Shown here: in pieces, positions 10,986 to 21,431 of the stretch | How the letters are laid out: every line of letters begins with the position of its first letter | Position numbering within the stretch: position 1 is the stretch's first letter | DNA from: Welwitschia mirabilis | Taxonomy: Eukaryota; Gnetophyta; Gnetopsida; Welwitschiales | DNA length: 64,000 nucleotides | Assembly (NCBI GenBank): GCA_051453625.1 | Contig: JBOZIK010000001.1 | Location: 263,693,187 to 263,757,186, forward strand | Direction of reading: 5' to 3' | The notes under the pieces: generated by a model | What the model was told of the DNA's origin: nothing | The model's input: the letters and a program-made list of their open reading frames with translations, nothing else | Database searches by the model: none | Translations under genes and position numbers: made by a program

Positions 10986-11575
10986 TATTGAGGTGTGAAT
11001 CATTTTCTCAAAAGGTATTTCATTTGAATGAAGCTCTTATCTTTGGTACTTACAAATCTTTAATAGAACTTACAAAAAACACACTAGTATATAAGAGTTA
11101 ACCCAAATGTCATACTCTAGAGGGAAGTTATAAGAGGAAGCTAAAATATTTACTTCAAAAGAATAGAATTTAAAATGAGGTCCTATTCATAATTTCAGAA
11201 TTAAAATCCAATGCAATAGATGAATGTAAGATGAATACAAAGTGTAGAAATGGATGCAAAGTAAATGCAAATTATAACCAGGTATGTTAACTTATTATCA
11301 TCTAAGTTGGCCCTTATGATCCATATCAACTAAAAATACTTGTCACTTAAATGTAATTAATATAAACCATAAGGAAGATCATAATAATATTGAAAAAACC
11401 ACTTCAACCAATATGTCATGAATTAAAATGTTCACATCTAGTTACAAAGCAAGAACAACTCAAAGAAGAAGTCATACCTAATAATAAGAAACACCCTTCT
11501 CTACTACTAGGATGGATCTCTTGCTCAATTGCTCTCTAATTCATCATAAGACTAATAGATGCAATCAAAATGAGT
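10986..11575 (-). repeat. Family A LTR, partial (cut by gap)
   Basis: It begins at the PBS edge and follows the A LTR order for about 590 bp: the 'attcatttgaatgaag'-like block, the 'cacactagtata' block, then 'aagaacaactc'. It then runs into 100 N. It is the 5' LTR of A1 and, by analogy with the other junctions, would also have served A2a. About 0.9 kb of the LTR is missing. Confidence 0.7.
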
Positions 11576-11675
11576 NNNNNNNNNNNNNNNNNNNNNNNNN
11601 NNNNNNNNNNNNNNNNNNNNNNNNNNNNNNNNNNNNNNNNNNNNNNNNNNNNNNNNNNNNNNNNNNNNNNNNNNN
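11576..11675. other. Assembly gap (100 N), undersized
   Basis: The left flank stops within an A LTR. The right flank resumes inside an A2 internal region at the position equivalent to about 34608. By comparison with A2b, roughly 2.5 kb (rest of the LTR, PPT and about 1.6 kb of internal sequence) should lie here, so the 100 N is a placeholder. Other N runs are at 6790-6799, 16669-16671, 25641-25794, 28443-28460, 35671-35770, 43707-43806 and 63668-63767. Confidence 0.75.
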
Positions 11676-12179
11676 AATTTTTTCACAAGGTAAGGACCTA
11701 ATCATTTAGAGGTTAACTTGTTATGCAAAATATGAACTTGAGTATTATAGAGTAGAACTAAATAACTATATTAAAAGAATAGAGATAAGACTCTTATCAT
11801 GGTAAAATTAAATTTAGAGTTTATGGTTTCAGAGTTTACTTATGATGATCATAAGGAACAAGCTGAAAGTTCTAAGGGATAACAAATAAAAGGTTAAATC
11901 CAAGAATAGAAATACACCAAAATAAAATAAGAATAAAATAACAAAGCAAGAATTAGAAAAAAATGCATTATTCAGATCCTAAATCCTATCCAATACTTTA
12001 TTTGAAAGAAAAACAAATATAAATTTTATTTCTATAAGGTTGTGATCCTATGTTATTGTATTGTGCTTTTTCAGGAAAATAAGAACCAAATCAAATAGAA
12101 ATTAATTAATAAAACATAAAATGTATATGATCATTTCAGAGTAAAATCAATTAACAAAAAAGAAAATCAAAGGATAATA

Positions 12180-12800
12180 CCTTAATAACATGATGCTCAT
12201 AAGCTAAATAAGAGATGAAGAATTGATAAATTCCATTGAAGAAGAATCTCTTATTGAACTAATGTAAAGCATCATTATCATTACATAATTCATTTAGGGT
12301 ACTACTCAAATAATGAATCCAAGGAAGTTTTGAAGGCATCTTAGAATGTTTAGTAAGATTAAAAAGCTTCCTAACATCCAATCAAGACATGTATTTTCAT
12401 CAAGAAGGTAAAGGTTTTCCCAATTTAAAATTCCAAGATATCCCAAGTCATACTTTTAAAAAGAGTTTTTATAAAGGCATAAAGTAAACTAAGCTTAATA
12501 GAAGAGGAAAAGATTTTACTTAAGGTATTACATGGCGTTTCAAAAGGACGAGATTGAGAGATATTAGGAATAGACTCTTCAAGAATATGGGTTTTATTAA
12601 AAATAAGAAAAGGGATTTGGCTTTTAAAATTACATGGATGTCCAAATGGAAGAGATAGATAAATGTTGCCATTATTAAAACCACAAGGTAATGTGGGACT
12701 AGAAAGAAGGATGTTATTTGATATTTTACATGGAAACATAAGTGAAATGAATGGAGAAACATAGGTAGATTATTCAAGTTGGGGTACTGCATTGGAAGGA
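12180..12800 (-). pseudogene. orfX copy 1 (unrecognised conserved frame), A2a
   Basis: The minus-strand frame 12425-12739 (104 codons) starts MFPCKISNN and includes 'LPFGHPCNFKSQIPFLIFN', 'EESIPNISQ' and 'FKSMTWDILEF'. Broken frames downstream (12180-12420) continue with LCNDN-type text. The same frame recurs at 35157-35819 and 57993-58650 on the minus strand and at 16790-17790 on the plus strand. I do not recognise the family. The text shows alternating hydrophobic and Asn/Ser-rich stretches, no clear signal peptide and no catalytic motif I can name. It occupies the position where pol sits in A1. Stops between the open pieces make this copy non-coding today. Confidence 0.55.
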
Positions 12801-12829
12801 TCAAGCCTATTTTCTATTATGTTTAGCTC

Positions 12830-13440
12830 ATTGTCCATGGGTTCTTTATTATCTTTATTATCCTTACTATTGTTTTCATCATTACTAAATCATAAGTGGG
12901 AGAGATGGAGGGACATTTTGAATAGGATTAAACTTTTGAATAGGATTAAACTCTTTAAATTTAATTAATTTATGAGATGTAAGGAGTCTATCCTCTATGT
13001 GATTTTATTGAATCCATTAACTTCTTTTTTATCCTCCTAGTATTTACTATTAGAATCATCATGTTATTTATTGTCATTATTCTCTAAATTACTAGATTCA
13101 TTAAAAAGATCATAAAGAGATATGTGATAATTATCCTCATCATAGATTAAAAAATTTTAGATTGTTCATGAATTCATTTCTATATTTTATTTGGATGTTC
13201 TAATAGTAAGAATATATTGGGAATATAATCTAGTATCTCAGTATCATCATCTTATAAATAGTCATCTTAATCCTTATTATTTGATTGATGGGTTACAATC
13301 TCATTATCATTAAATTGGATATCTTCTATTGGACATGGATCATCTAAATGATTATCATAAAAGTAAAATTTTTTGATATTTTTCTTCTTTTTCTTAAAGT
13401 GAAAGATGATACACATAGTGATTGAAACTTGAGAATTTTA
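12830..13440 (-). pseudogene. Acidic linker segment upstream of orfX, A2a
   Basis: The minus strand encodes 'DEDNYHISLYDLFNE' and 'SSNLENNDN', a very acidic, Asn-rich stretch between the zinc knuckle and orfX. A2b, A2c and B1 have the same segment, and B1 has it twice. It is interrupted by stops here. Its function is unknown. Confidence 0.5.
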
Positions 13441-13496
13441 TGTTACAAGAGAATGTTAATATAGTTGATTTTATAACATTATTTATTGAAGTATAT

Positions 13497-14763
13497 TATT
13501 GTGATGCCAAATTATATGTATTTTATAGGGTATTTTAAGTACTTTTGGAGGACATTTAGATAGTTTTAGATGGAGTCTTAATAATAATGAAGAGTTAATG
13601 CAATGATGACATAAATGTCTAAATTTTAGCACATTTGAAGGCATTTCAAACAAGTTCTAATACTTAGCATTTTGAGGAGGAATCTGATAATCGAAGAGCT
13701 TAATTTAACTTAATAGAAGATCATAAAAGATTGGAGTTTTCACCATTGTCTAGATGACAGTATGAATGACATAACATAAAAGCTAATAAGGATGTTAACT
13801 AGAGTGAACTAGAAGCTAATGTAAGATTCTTTCTAATGTGGCATCATATCCATTATTGTCTAAATGATAAGAAAGATGATATTGAATCTAATTTTATAAT
13901 AGATGCATAAAACTTCATATAACTTTGTAATATGTTATACACCCCCCTCTAGAATTATTAGGGTTTCATTTAGTTATTAGGATTTTTATATTTAGGATGT
14001 TTCTTATAATAAAAACCCCACTTGCTCTCATTTCTAATAATATTCTTTTACAACTAAAAATCTTATAATAGAAGATTAAAGAATAAGAGATCCATTCATG
14101 GCTATAGAGAGAAGTTTTTCTTGATGTTAGATTGTGTCTTCTTCATTGATCTACTGCTACTTTGTAACTAGATGTTGGTTCCAGATTAATCAAAATAGTT
14201 TTTTTATTTCTATTATATGCATCTCCCTTATGGTCTATGTTGGTTATAATTGAGTGACAACTTCATAATTGATCTAGATCATGAGGGTAATCTTTGTTAA
14301 GGTTGATAATCTTAGTTTAGTTTTTACATTTCATTTGTTGTTATATTTTCATAACTAAAATAGTTTCATTCATTTATATTCTAGTAGATGTACATTATTA
14401 CTTATGTTGGTTAGGATTTAGTGATAGTATTTTCTAATTTATTTAGGGTATGAGGGCTAATCTTTGTAAGGTAGTCAAATAGATCTATTACTTAGGGTAT
14501 TGTAATTTACATCTCATCTATAATCATTGAATTTCCATTCCTATTAGATATTATTTTTGCATTATTCTTGTTTCTTAAATCTAAATGGAAAAATACAAAA
14601 ATACTTCACTTAAATCAATTCTCTATCTTCTCACCTAATGCCATTAATGGATTACAACATTTGAATTAACCCTCATCTATACCGGTGTGTGTTTTGTACA
14701 ATCATTTATAGTTTGTAAGATTTACTTAAGGATGTAACAATTCTATAAATACGCATCACAACA
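13497..14763 (+). repeat. 5' LTR of B1
   Basis: It starts TATTGTGATGCC and ends CATCACAACA just before the PBS. It is homologous along its length to the B2 LTR at 62132-63523 (TGTTGCGATGCC...CACTACAACA). Many positions that are CG in B2 are TG or CA here, consistent with ageing of methylated DNA. A weak TATA-like run lies near 14004-14012. Confidence 0.75.
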
Positions 14764-14766
14764 TTT

Positions 14767-14784
14767 TAGTACCATTGCCAAAAA
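14767..14784 (+). promoter_or_regulatory. PBS of B1 (decayed tRNA-Asp type)
   Basis: TAGTACCATTGCCAAAAA aligns without gaps to TAGCGCCATTGCCGGGGA at the same place in B2. Differences are mostly C-to-T or G-to-A. It starts three bases after the LTR end. Confidence 0.75.
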
Positions 14785-15930
14785 AGACAATAAGAAGCTA
14801 TAGAATTATGGTAGCATTGTATCTTTACTCTATATTCTATGGTTTTTGTTTCTACATTTTTTTCATTTTCATTTCATAAGTAATACCCTATTTTCTTATC
14901 TATCATCTTAATGACTCAAGAGCACGATGGCCAAAAAATTAGGATTTTTCATTTTTTCTACAATCTAGGGTCTTCTATTTTTAACATAATAAAGTTAATA
15001 TTATTTCTCTGTTATCTCGACAAGTTAGATGGATAACTATCAGTTTCTCTTTTTTTCCTCTCTTTTTATAAGTCTATTTTTTTTTATTTCTATTTTATAA
15101 GTGATCATTCTGAAACATCGTCTGGAAAATGATCAAGACGATGATTATGTAGGTATTTTTTTTAAGCATGTAGGGACATGGTAAATCCTATTAAAATGAT
15201 AAAATATCAAAGGGAGTAGAGCTTTATCAATAAAAACATTAGAGAAGGCTTTCTCAACTACAAACAAAATTCAAGTACACACACCTTAAGTACATAAATT
15301 CTAAGAATTAAAGAAATTTTGTTTTGCTTTTGTTAGTTTAGAACCAAATTTTTCAAAAGAAGATTGTGAAAATAATAGAATAGGAGAAAATAATTTTATT
15401 TCTTCTTCATCTATATCAAAATCAACAAGTAGCGTCATCTAATATATTTATTATTATAGTAACATATAATTCAAATATTAACGTTACACTTGGATATTTA
15501 ATTACTAAAAGAAAATATGAAATCCAAAATCCTTTTTAACTTGCCTCCTAGTGATGATCTAGAACTTAAAAACATGAATTTTTATTGCTCATCTTTCTCA
15601 TCTATTTATATGAATAGTAATAAAAAGACCCTTTAAGAAATACTTACTAAAAGAAGGAGAAACGTAAGAATTTCTGAGGATAATGGTAAAAGAACACTTC
15701 AAAAAAATACTTACTAAAGTAGAAGAAATGTAAGAAATTTTAAGAATAATGATTAAAAACCACTTTTAGAAATATTAGCTCAGAGAAGATGGATAACATC
15801 AAATGATATTGAGATTAGGAATTGGGCACCTTCCTCTTTTTAACCTTCTTATCCCCCCCGACCCTTCTTTTTTAGATTCATGTAAAATGATAATAAGTAT
15901 TTTTAACATTTTAGGGATTCCATCTCATTT
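14785..15930 (+). other. B1 leader and unassigned 5' region
   Basis: AT-rich sequence following the PBS. Near 15000-15150 it contains diverged TCATC/GATGA modules like those in the LTRs. A C7 run at about 15853-15859 was considered as a polypurine tract and rejected. No open gene was recognised. Confidence 0.4.
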
Positions 15931-15939
15931 AGAGAAGTA

Positions 15940-16640
15940 TTATATAAGTGTTTTAGCAAATCCCATTCCTATCCCATGAGTTACTATGAAGAAAGAAGTA
16001 AATCAGTAAAAGAAATGATTGACAAAATGAAGAAGAGGTAAGAAGATAATAACAAGAATCTAAAAAATCTAATTGGGATTATTTAAAAAAATTTGTTACA
16101 AGATCAACTATATTAAGGTTATTTTTTACCACAACATTTTCAAACCTATCCTACTACATCCTACCTTGAGAAGAATGAAGAGAACTTAGGAACAAGTAAT
16201 AACATTTCTTTCTTCAAAATAGAAATTAAAATTGTGGACCAACTTACAACATTCCATTCATTAGAAATGAACAAAAGAAGGATAATGATGATTTAACTCA
16301 ATTATTTAACAATTAGAATGAGGATGATTATTCATCAAATGATGATAGTAAGATACTAAATTATCTCCCTAACATTCACTTACTATTAGGAAATCTAGCT
16401 AAAATAGAGGAATCATTTCATGAGGAACCTAGAAATTCTTCAACCTATGAAGAAGATAATAATCACATTTCTCTTTATGACCTTTTTGATGAATTTAATA
16501 ATTTGGAAATAATGACATAGAACAATGTGATGAACAAAAAGAGGATAAGAAAGAAGATAATAAGCACATTTCTTTTTATGATCTATTTGATGAATTGAAT
16601 AATTTAGAGAATGATAATAATATTCAATAAAATAATAATA
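15940..16640 (+). pseudogene. Gag-tail and acidic repeat region, B1
   Basis: Broken frames read 'KEMIDKMKKR', matching the gag-tail stretch after the zinc knuckle in A2 units, then an acidic Asn-rich region. Within it 'NNHISLYDLFDEFNNLE' (from 16446) and 'NKHISFYDLFDELNNLEN' (from 16545) are a tandem pair offset by 101 bp. The A2 units have one copy. The 101-bp offset is one base short of a codon multiple, which points to a one-base loss between the copies. A 3-N gap lies at 16669-16671. Confidence 0.55.
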
Positions 16641-16789
16641 AGTATAATAAATAAGAAGAAGATATAGTNNNTACTGATGAAAAAAGAATTTAACAAAGTA
16701 ATGATGAAGACAACAATGAGGATAACAGGAATAATGAAAAACCCATAGAAATTTAACTATACTTAATAGATAGTTGAGTTATTCCTTAT

Positions 16790-17790
16790 AATGCAACAAG
16801 CCAACCTAAAGAATCTAAGCATGTTTCTCCATTTCTTTTACATGTACTTACATGTAGAATCCTAAATAACATCATTACTTCTACTTTTACTTTTACATTA
16901 TCTTATGATCTTGATAATGGTATCATTTCTCCATCTCTCCCATTTGAACATTCATGTATTCCTCAAATTCATATCTCTTTCCTTGACTTTAATAAAGCAC
17001 ATAGCCTTAAGAAGTCTATCACTAATATCTCTTGATATCTTCCTTTTAAAACTCCATGTGATACTCAAAGTAATGTCCTTCCCTCTTTTACCAAGTCCAG
17101 TTTAACTTGTGCATGACTTGGGATATCTTAGAATTCTAAATTAGAGTAAGCCTTATCTTCTTACTAGTAATCCATGCTTATAATTAAAACTTACAGGCTT
17201 CTTATATATGTTAAACCTATCCTAATCAATCATCCTAAGAAGATTTCTAAAAATTCTTGGATTCCTAATAATGCCATTGATGACTTTCATTTTTAATCAT
17301 TAAATGAAATCTATGTTTTAAATTCTTTATACCATTAGTTTGATAAGATATTATTTTTCATGAATTCTATGAATTTTTTTATCTCCTATATTACTAATAA
17401 ATTTTGTAAAGACAAAGTGTTATTTGATCATGTTAATTTGGAAAAGCCTTACCTCCTTAATGGAAATCCATATCTTGAGTTGGATATTAGAAAACTTCTT
17501 GATCTTACTAAATAGTCTAAAATGCCTTCAAAAAATTCTTGACTCCTTTCTTTAAGTAGTACCTTAGGTGAAATATGTAATGATAATCATGATTTATACT
17601 AGTTTAATAAGAGATTATTTTTTAATGAACTTTATCACGTCTTCATCTCTTATTTAGATTTTGAAATTTGTGCTATTAAGATTTTATCCTTTTATTACCT
17701 TTACCTTCAATTGATTTTACTGAAAAATGATTGTATACCTTTTATGTTTTATCAATTGATTTATATTTGGTTTGGTCCTTATTTTTCTTA
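16790..17790 (+). pseudogene. orfX copy in B1 (plus strand)
   Basis: Plus-strand broken frames give 'LDNGIISPSLPFEHSCIPQ', 'KKSITNIS', then 'NLEKPYLLNGNPYLELDIRK', 'GEICNDNHDLY' and 'FNKRLFFNELYHVFISYL'. These align in order with orfX of the minus-strand A2 units, for example 'ELCNDNHALHSFNNRLFFN' at 58080-58140. The open frame at 16905-17105 is a shifted reading of the same segment. The copy has stops. Its presence in a second family in the other orientation shows that orfX is a mobile-element gene of its own lineage, not a one-off insertion. Confidence 0.6.
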
Positions 17791-17939
17791 AAAGTATAAT
17801 ATTTAGAAAAATGAATTTTTCTTTTTTTTTAAATAGATTGTTGAATCTGAATAAAACTTATTTTAAGCTTACTTTAATATTTCCTTCTGATTTTATGTTG
17901 TTATATTTTTATCCTTGATTTTTATTTTTATGTGCCATA

Positions 17940-18170
17940 TTTTACACAATAATTAACCTTTAAATGGTTAAATTCTTATTTTTTTAAAGAAAGTACTTTC
18001 TAATGGCTCAGTTAAAATTTTCTATTTGAACACTAGAGAAATTCAGAAAGTTAATGGATAAATGTTAAAAATCCATGAGTCATCTACTGATGAAACCTTA
18101 AAGACGATAGAAGCACTTGTCTTAGAAGTATTCATACCATTATTAAATTATCCCTTAGCCGATTTTGTTG
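17940..18170 (+). pseudogene. Integrase C-terminal module remnant, B1
   Basis: The plus strand reads 'LTFKWLNSYFFKES', 'VKIFYLNTREIQKVNG' and 'LKIHESS', matching in order the A2 remnant ('LISKWLDSYLVENLHHNG', 'KIFDLQSKDI'). It resembles the end of plant Ty3/gypsy integrase. No integrase core precedes it; orfX does. Confidence 0.5.
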
Positions 18171-19944
18171 GTGAATATTGTGTTATCACTTGAATTATGT
18201 TTCACTTTATGAAGTTACCATGACTAGTAATATTTTACTTAGGTATTCTAAAGTGATAAGATCAGAGTCACTCAATTTTAAGACAATCATACATCTATGA
18301 ACTTTATTTTAAAGGAAGATGCCTTGGTTTTTTTGTTTTCTCTAAATGGTATGAGTCTTTAGTTATTTGGGTTTGTTCTTCCTTATTTCTGATTTCTTTA
18401 CTTTACTCATGTTCTTAAGAGTACTTGATAATGTGGGACTTATTTATTTTTTAAAGAAAGAAAGAGAGAGAAAGATAAGAAATAAATAATAATCATGATC
18501 TTTTGTATCTGAGCTAAACACATGGTTACCTTGATGTTCTACCATACCAAGGTAAATTTTTTTAAGAGGGATCTTTAGTAGTGTTGGTAGCTGTAGGAAC
18601 TCCATTAGGGGTTAGTTGGCCATGATTCATATGTTGTTACTTCTCTAATAGTATTTGTGCTTCTCTCATTATCGAAAAATAAGTATCACTTAGAGATTAT
18701 GAAATTATTAGTATTTTTGGTGTTATCAAAGGCATTACTTATTTCTTAGACTCATTGAGTATATAATATTCCCACATGATCATTTTAAATTTTTGGATTT
18801 TGGTGTGATTTTTAAGTGTAAGTAGGTGAATCCATTTCTGAGTAGCTTTTGATCTTATCATTCATTATTTGGAAACATTAGATATATTTGACATCATAAT
18901 AATCACTACTTATTTAAGTGGTAGTTTATGAATTTTTTTTCCATTAAGTCATGTATGTCATTAATTAGGTGATTTTATGATTTTGATCAAGGAAGTTTGC
19001 TAGGTTTAAAGTTAGGATAGGTCAACAATTTTCTTCATGTTCCTAATTGTCCATTTTCATTTTATTTTTCTTAGGTGTTTTACTTGGTATTTTAAGGCCA
19101 TTTTAGTATTTTTCATTATAAGATTTAGGACTTGATTATTTAGTGGTTTTCTTATTGTTTCTTCTTTTGCTCATAGTTTTTATCTATAAGAGTTGATCTT
19201 ATTTTCACATTTTCATAGATAATGTTATTTTTGATAATTTTGCCTATATGATATTTTACCATCTTTTTGAGTATTAGCATCCAATTGATATTCTCAAATG
19301 ATTTTGAGTTCTAGAAAATTTGAGGATTTTATTTAGCATTGATTCTCTCTCTTGGTGCATTATTGTTGTCATATCATGACATCCTTTTCTATTGTCTTCA
19401 TTTTTCTAACTTTTGACTCTTTCACCATGATGATGACTCTTACCTTTTGCCCAGCTTTTGGACGTATTGATTCATAAGTGGAGGGCAGGCTAGAATATAA
19501 TTTTGAGATATTTTCAAGTAAATTTTTAATTATGTGATCATTTTTGAGCTTTTATCATACATGTATGAGATATGTTGGTTTCACTATGATTTCATATTAT
19601 TTTTGTGATATGCTTTATGGATATTATTTAATAGGCCTTTACATCTACCATTTTAATAAGTTCTCAACATGTACTTTCGAGATGAAGAAGAGCATTCTTC
19701 TTCTTCACTTCCACTTATGAGCTCCCATGTAGACTTCACTATAAGGTGAGTGATGTTATGATTATTTTTGTTGTATTTACCCTTATGGATTATACTTAAA
19801 ACTCACCAATTAATTCATACATATCATTTTAAGTTATCACTATTTTGATTATATATGCACATCATTTATCTCAATTATTATGGTTTTATCTTTTGATGAA
19901 TTTTTAATATAACATTCAATTTCTACTTTTTGATGTGCTAAATG
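18171..19944 (+). other. B1 3' internal region
   Basis: AT-rich sequence between the integrase remnant and the PPT. Part of it (about 18530-18600, 'ttctaccat...aggtaaattttttt') matches the conserved 3' block of A units read on the opposite strand (around 34010-34060). No open gene was seen in the remaining 1.3 kb. Confidence 0.4.
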
Positions 19945-19960
19945 TTTTAAGTTGGGGGGA
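19945..19960 (+). promoter_or_regulatory. Polypurine tract of B1
   Basis: TTTTAAGTTGGGGGGA is a good match in form to plant Ty3/gypsy polypurine tracts and resembles the A1 tract (TTAGTTGGGGA). It marks where the 3' LTR should begin. Confidence 0.65.
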
Positions 19961-20237
19961 TAATGCAATTTTTATTAACTCTAATACTGTATTCTGATAA
20001 GCATGTTTGTAGGCAAGTAATTTTTCAAGTCTTTATTTTTGAAGTATTTCATCCCCACCATCATTTGGACAACTCACAGGATGATAGTACGACCTCATAT
20101 TCTACTAAGTTAATACATTCAGTTCATTAAACTTTGACATTTTATCCTACATGATGAAATTTTTAAGCTTAATTTACCTTCTTTATTTAATATTTATTTA
20201 GTCAATTTCGCTTATAATTATGGTTGTTCCCTTGAGA
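19961..20237 (+). other. Sequence after the B1 PPT, not the B LTR
   Basis: By position this should be a 3' LTR, but it does not start TGTTGCGATGCC and does not follow the B LTR. It does contain one 'tttcatccccaccatcatttggac...ggatgatag' module of the kind found in A and B LTRs. A truncated or different LTR type is possible. Confidence 0.35.
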
Positions 20238-20940
20238 ATGTTAAAGTTTGAGACTGTTTTATTATAAGAAAAGCTTAAGATAGTTGATTTTATAACACTC
20301 TTTATTGAAGTATACTTATAAAGTTTAATGTTCTTATTAAAGGCCTCTTACATCTTCTTCATTTCTTCCTTAAGTTATTCCATTAACTCTCTAAGGAAGT
20401 TGGACTAAATGTTGTGGGGCTGAAAATTATTATGCTGAAAGTTAGTTCCTTATATCTATTATCAAAAGATGGTTTGAATGCTAGTTATGATCTCATAATT
20501 TATGGCTAGAATTATTGATTATTTCTAATGGTATTGGGTTTTGGCTAAATATACAAGCTAATTCTCTACATGTTGGTAGAGCAGAATAATCTTTAGTGTA
20601 ATGAGAGTTTTCTTTACAAATTTCACAAGAAGAGTTAGGTATTAATGGTTGAGGTTGTTGATGATTGTATAATTCTTATTTAAAGGAGGTAAAATTGCTA
20701 AATTACTGTAAACCCTCATTAATATTCTTAAATGAGGGCTAAAAAGAAGAGAGAGAAAAAGAGGTATGTTGAAAGAAGGAAGGGTTCAATTCCTAGTTTT
20801 AACATCATTTTGTTAACCACCCTATTTTTGCAAATGCTTTCAATAATCATCTTTTATGATCATCCTCAAGAGGAAAGTTTCTATTTTTTTAAGATAATAT
20901 TTCTTGAAGGATCCTTTTATCATTACTCATAGAAATAGAT
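20238..20940 (-). pseudogene. Gag-like zinc-knuckle segment, A2a
   Basis: The minus strand carries CEICKENSHYTKDY at 20588-20629, a CCHC knuckle with the last Cys changed to Tyr. It is followed by 'RELAC' text and 'LRELME..KEEMKKM', and preceded by short broken frames without the capsid core seen in A1. This is the A2-type reduced gag. The first ~75 bp (20238-20314) repeat the A sequence that also precedes B1 at 13421-13495. The plus-strand open frame at 20732-20932 is a shadow. Confidence 0.6.
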
Positions 20941-21410
20941 AAGACGGATGAAAGAGTAGGCCTAAGGTTATAGTCTTAAAGTTTACACACAAAACTAACA
21001 ATAACATAAAGACAAAAACTTACAGAAATTAAAAAATTATAGAAATGAAAAGATAATAGAAATTTAAAAAATTATATAAATTAAAAAGTAAAAGCAAAAA
21101 ACCAAAAAAAAGAAAATTTAAAATCCAAATGAAACTAAGGAAATAAAAACTTAGAGTAATGTAGGAATGAAAATTTATAGAAATTAAGAAATAAAAATAA
21201 AGACTGAAAGATAAACATAATATAGACTAAAAAAGAAAGTGTATAACTTAATATAAGAAAAGAAAAGAAAATAAAAACTAGCAAAAATTGAAAATTAATC
21301 TAAACTAAGAAGATGAAAAATTGTATATACACACTATATAGGTAAATAACTTAAAAGTAAATTAGTAACCTATGCAATGAGATTCAAACTTATAGACTTC
21401 CTTGAACTCC
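20941..21410 (-). other. A2a 5' leader
   Basis: A-rich leader with repeated 'agaaattaaaaaatta' phrases, equivalent to 10287-10965 in A1. No gene was seen. Confidence 0.5.
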
Positions 21411-21431
21411 TCACAGATAACAATGCCAATT
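21411..21431 (-). promoter_or_regulatory. PBS-like site of A2a
   Basis: The minus strand next to the LTR end reads AATTGGCATTGTTATCTGTG, a decayed relative of the other A PBS copies (AATTGGTGTCATTATGGAGG at 10966). It shows that the LTR to its right is the 5' LTR of A2a. Confidence 0.5.

Larger units (their letters stand above)
11676..13495 (-). mobile_element. A2a internal region, distal part (pol-less)
   Basis: The segment starts with the integrase C-terminal module remnant (11676-11810) and continues through orfX and an acidic linker to 13495, where element B1 interrupts. It contains none of the protease, RT, RNase H or integrase-core text seen in A1. The rest of the unit lies at 20238-21431. 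The order matches A2b and A2c. Confidence 0.7.
13497..20237 (+). mobile_element. Element B1, non-autonomous Ty3/gypsy-like, in A2a
   Basis: A 1.27 kb LTR (13497-14763) is followed by a decayed tRNA-Asp-type PBS, a gag-like acidic region, orfX, an integrase C-terminal remnant and a polypurine tract (19945-19960). No protease, RT, RNase H or integrase core is present. The orientation is opposite to the A array. The sequence after the PPT (19961-20237) does not match the 5' LTR, so the 3' end is lost or rearranged. Flanking A sequence of about 75 bp is present on both sides, unlike a normal 5-bp TSD. Confidence 0.68.

Noticed and set aside
15852-15862. Run of seven C (minus-strand polypurine tract)
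   Set aside because: No LTR start follows on the minus strand and it lies inside B1, which is on the plus strand and has its own tract at 19945.
20732-20932. 66-codon plus-strand frame with a basic N-terminus
   Set aside because: Antisense shadow of the A2a gag-like segment; the start is a Lys/Arg run from A-rich sequence, and the frame is not kept in A2b or A2c.
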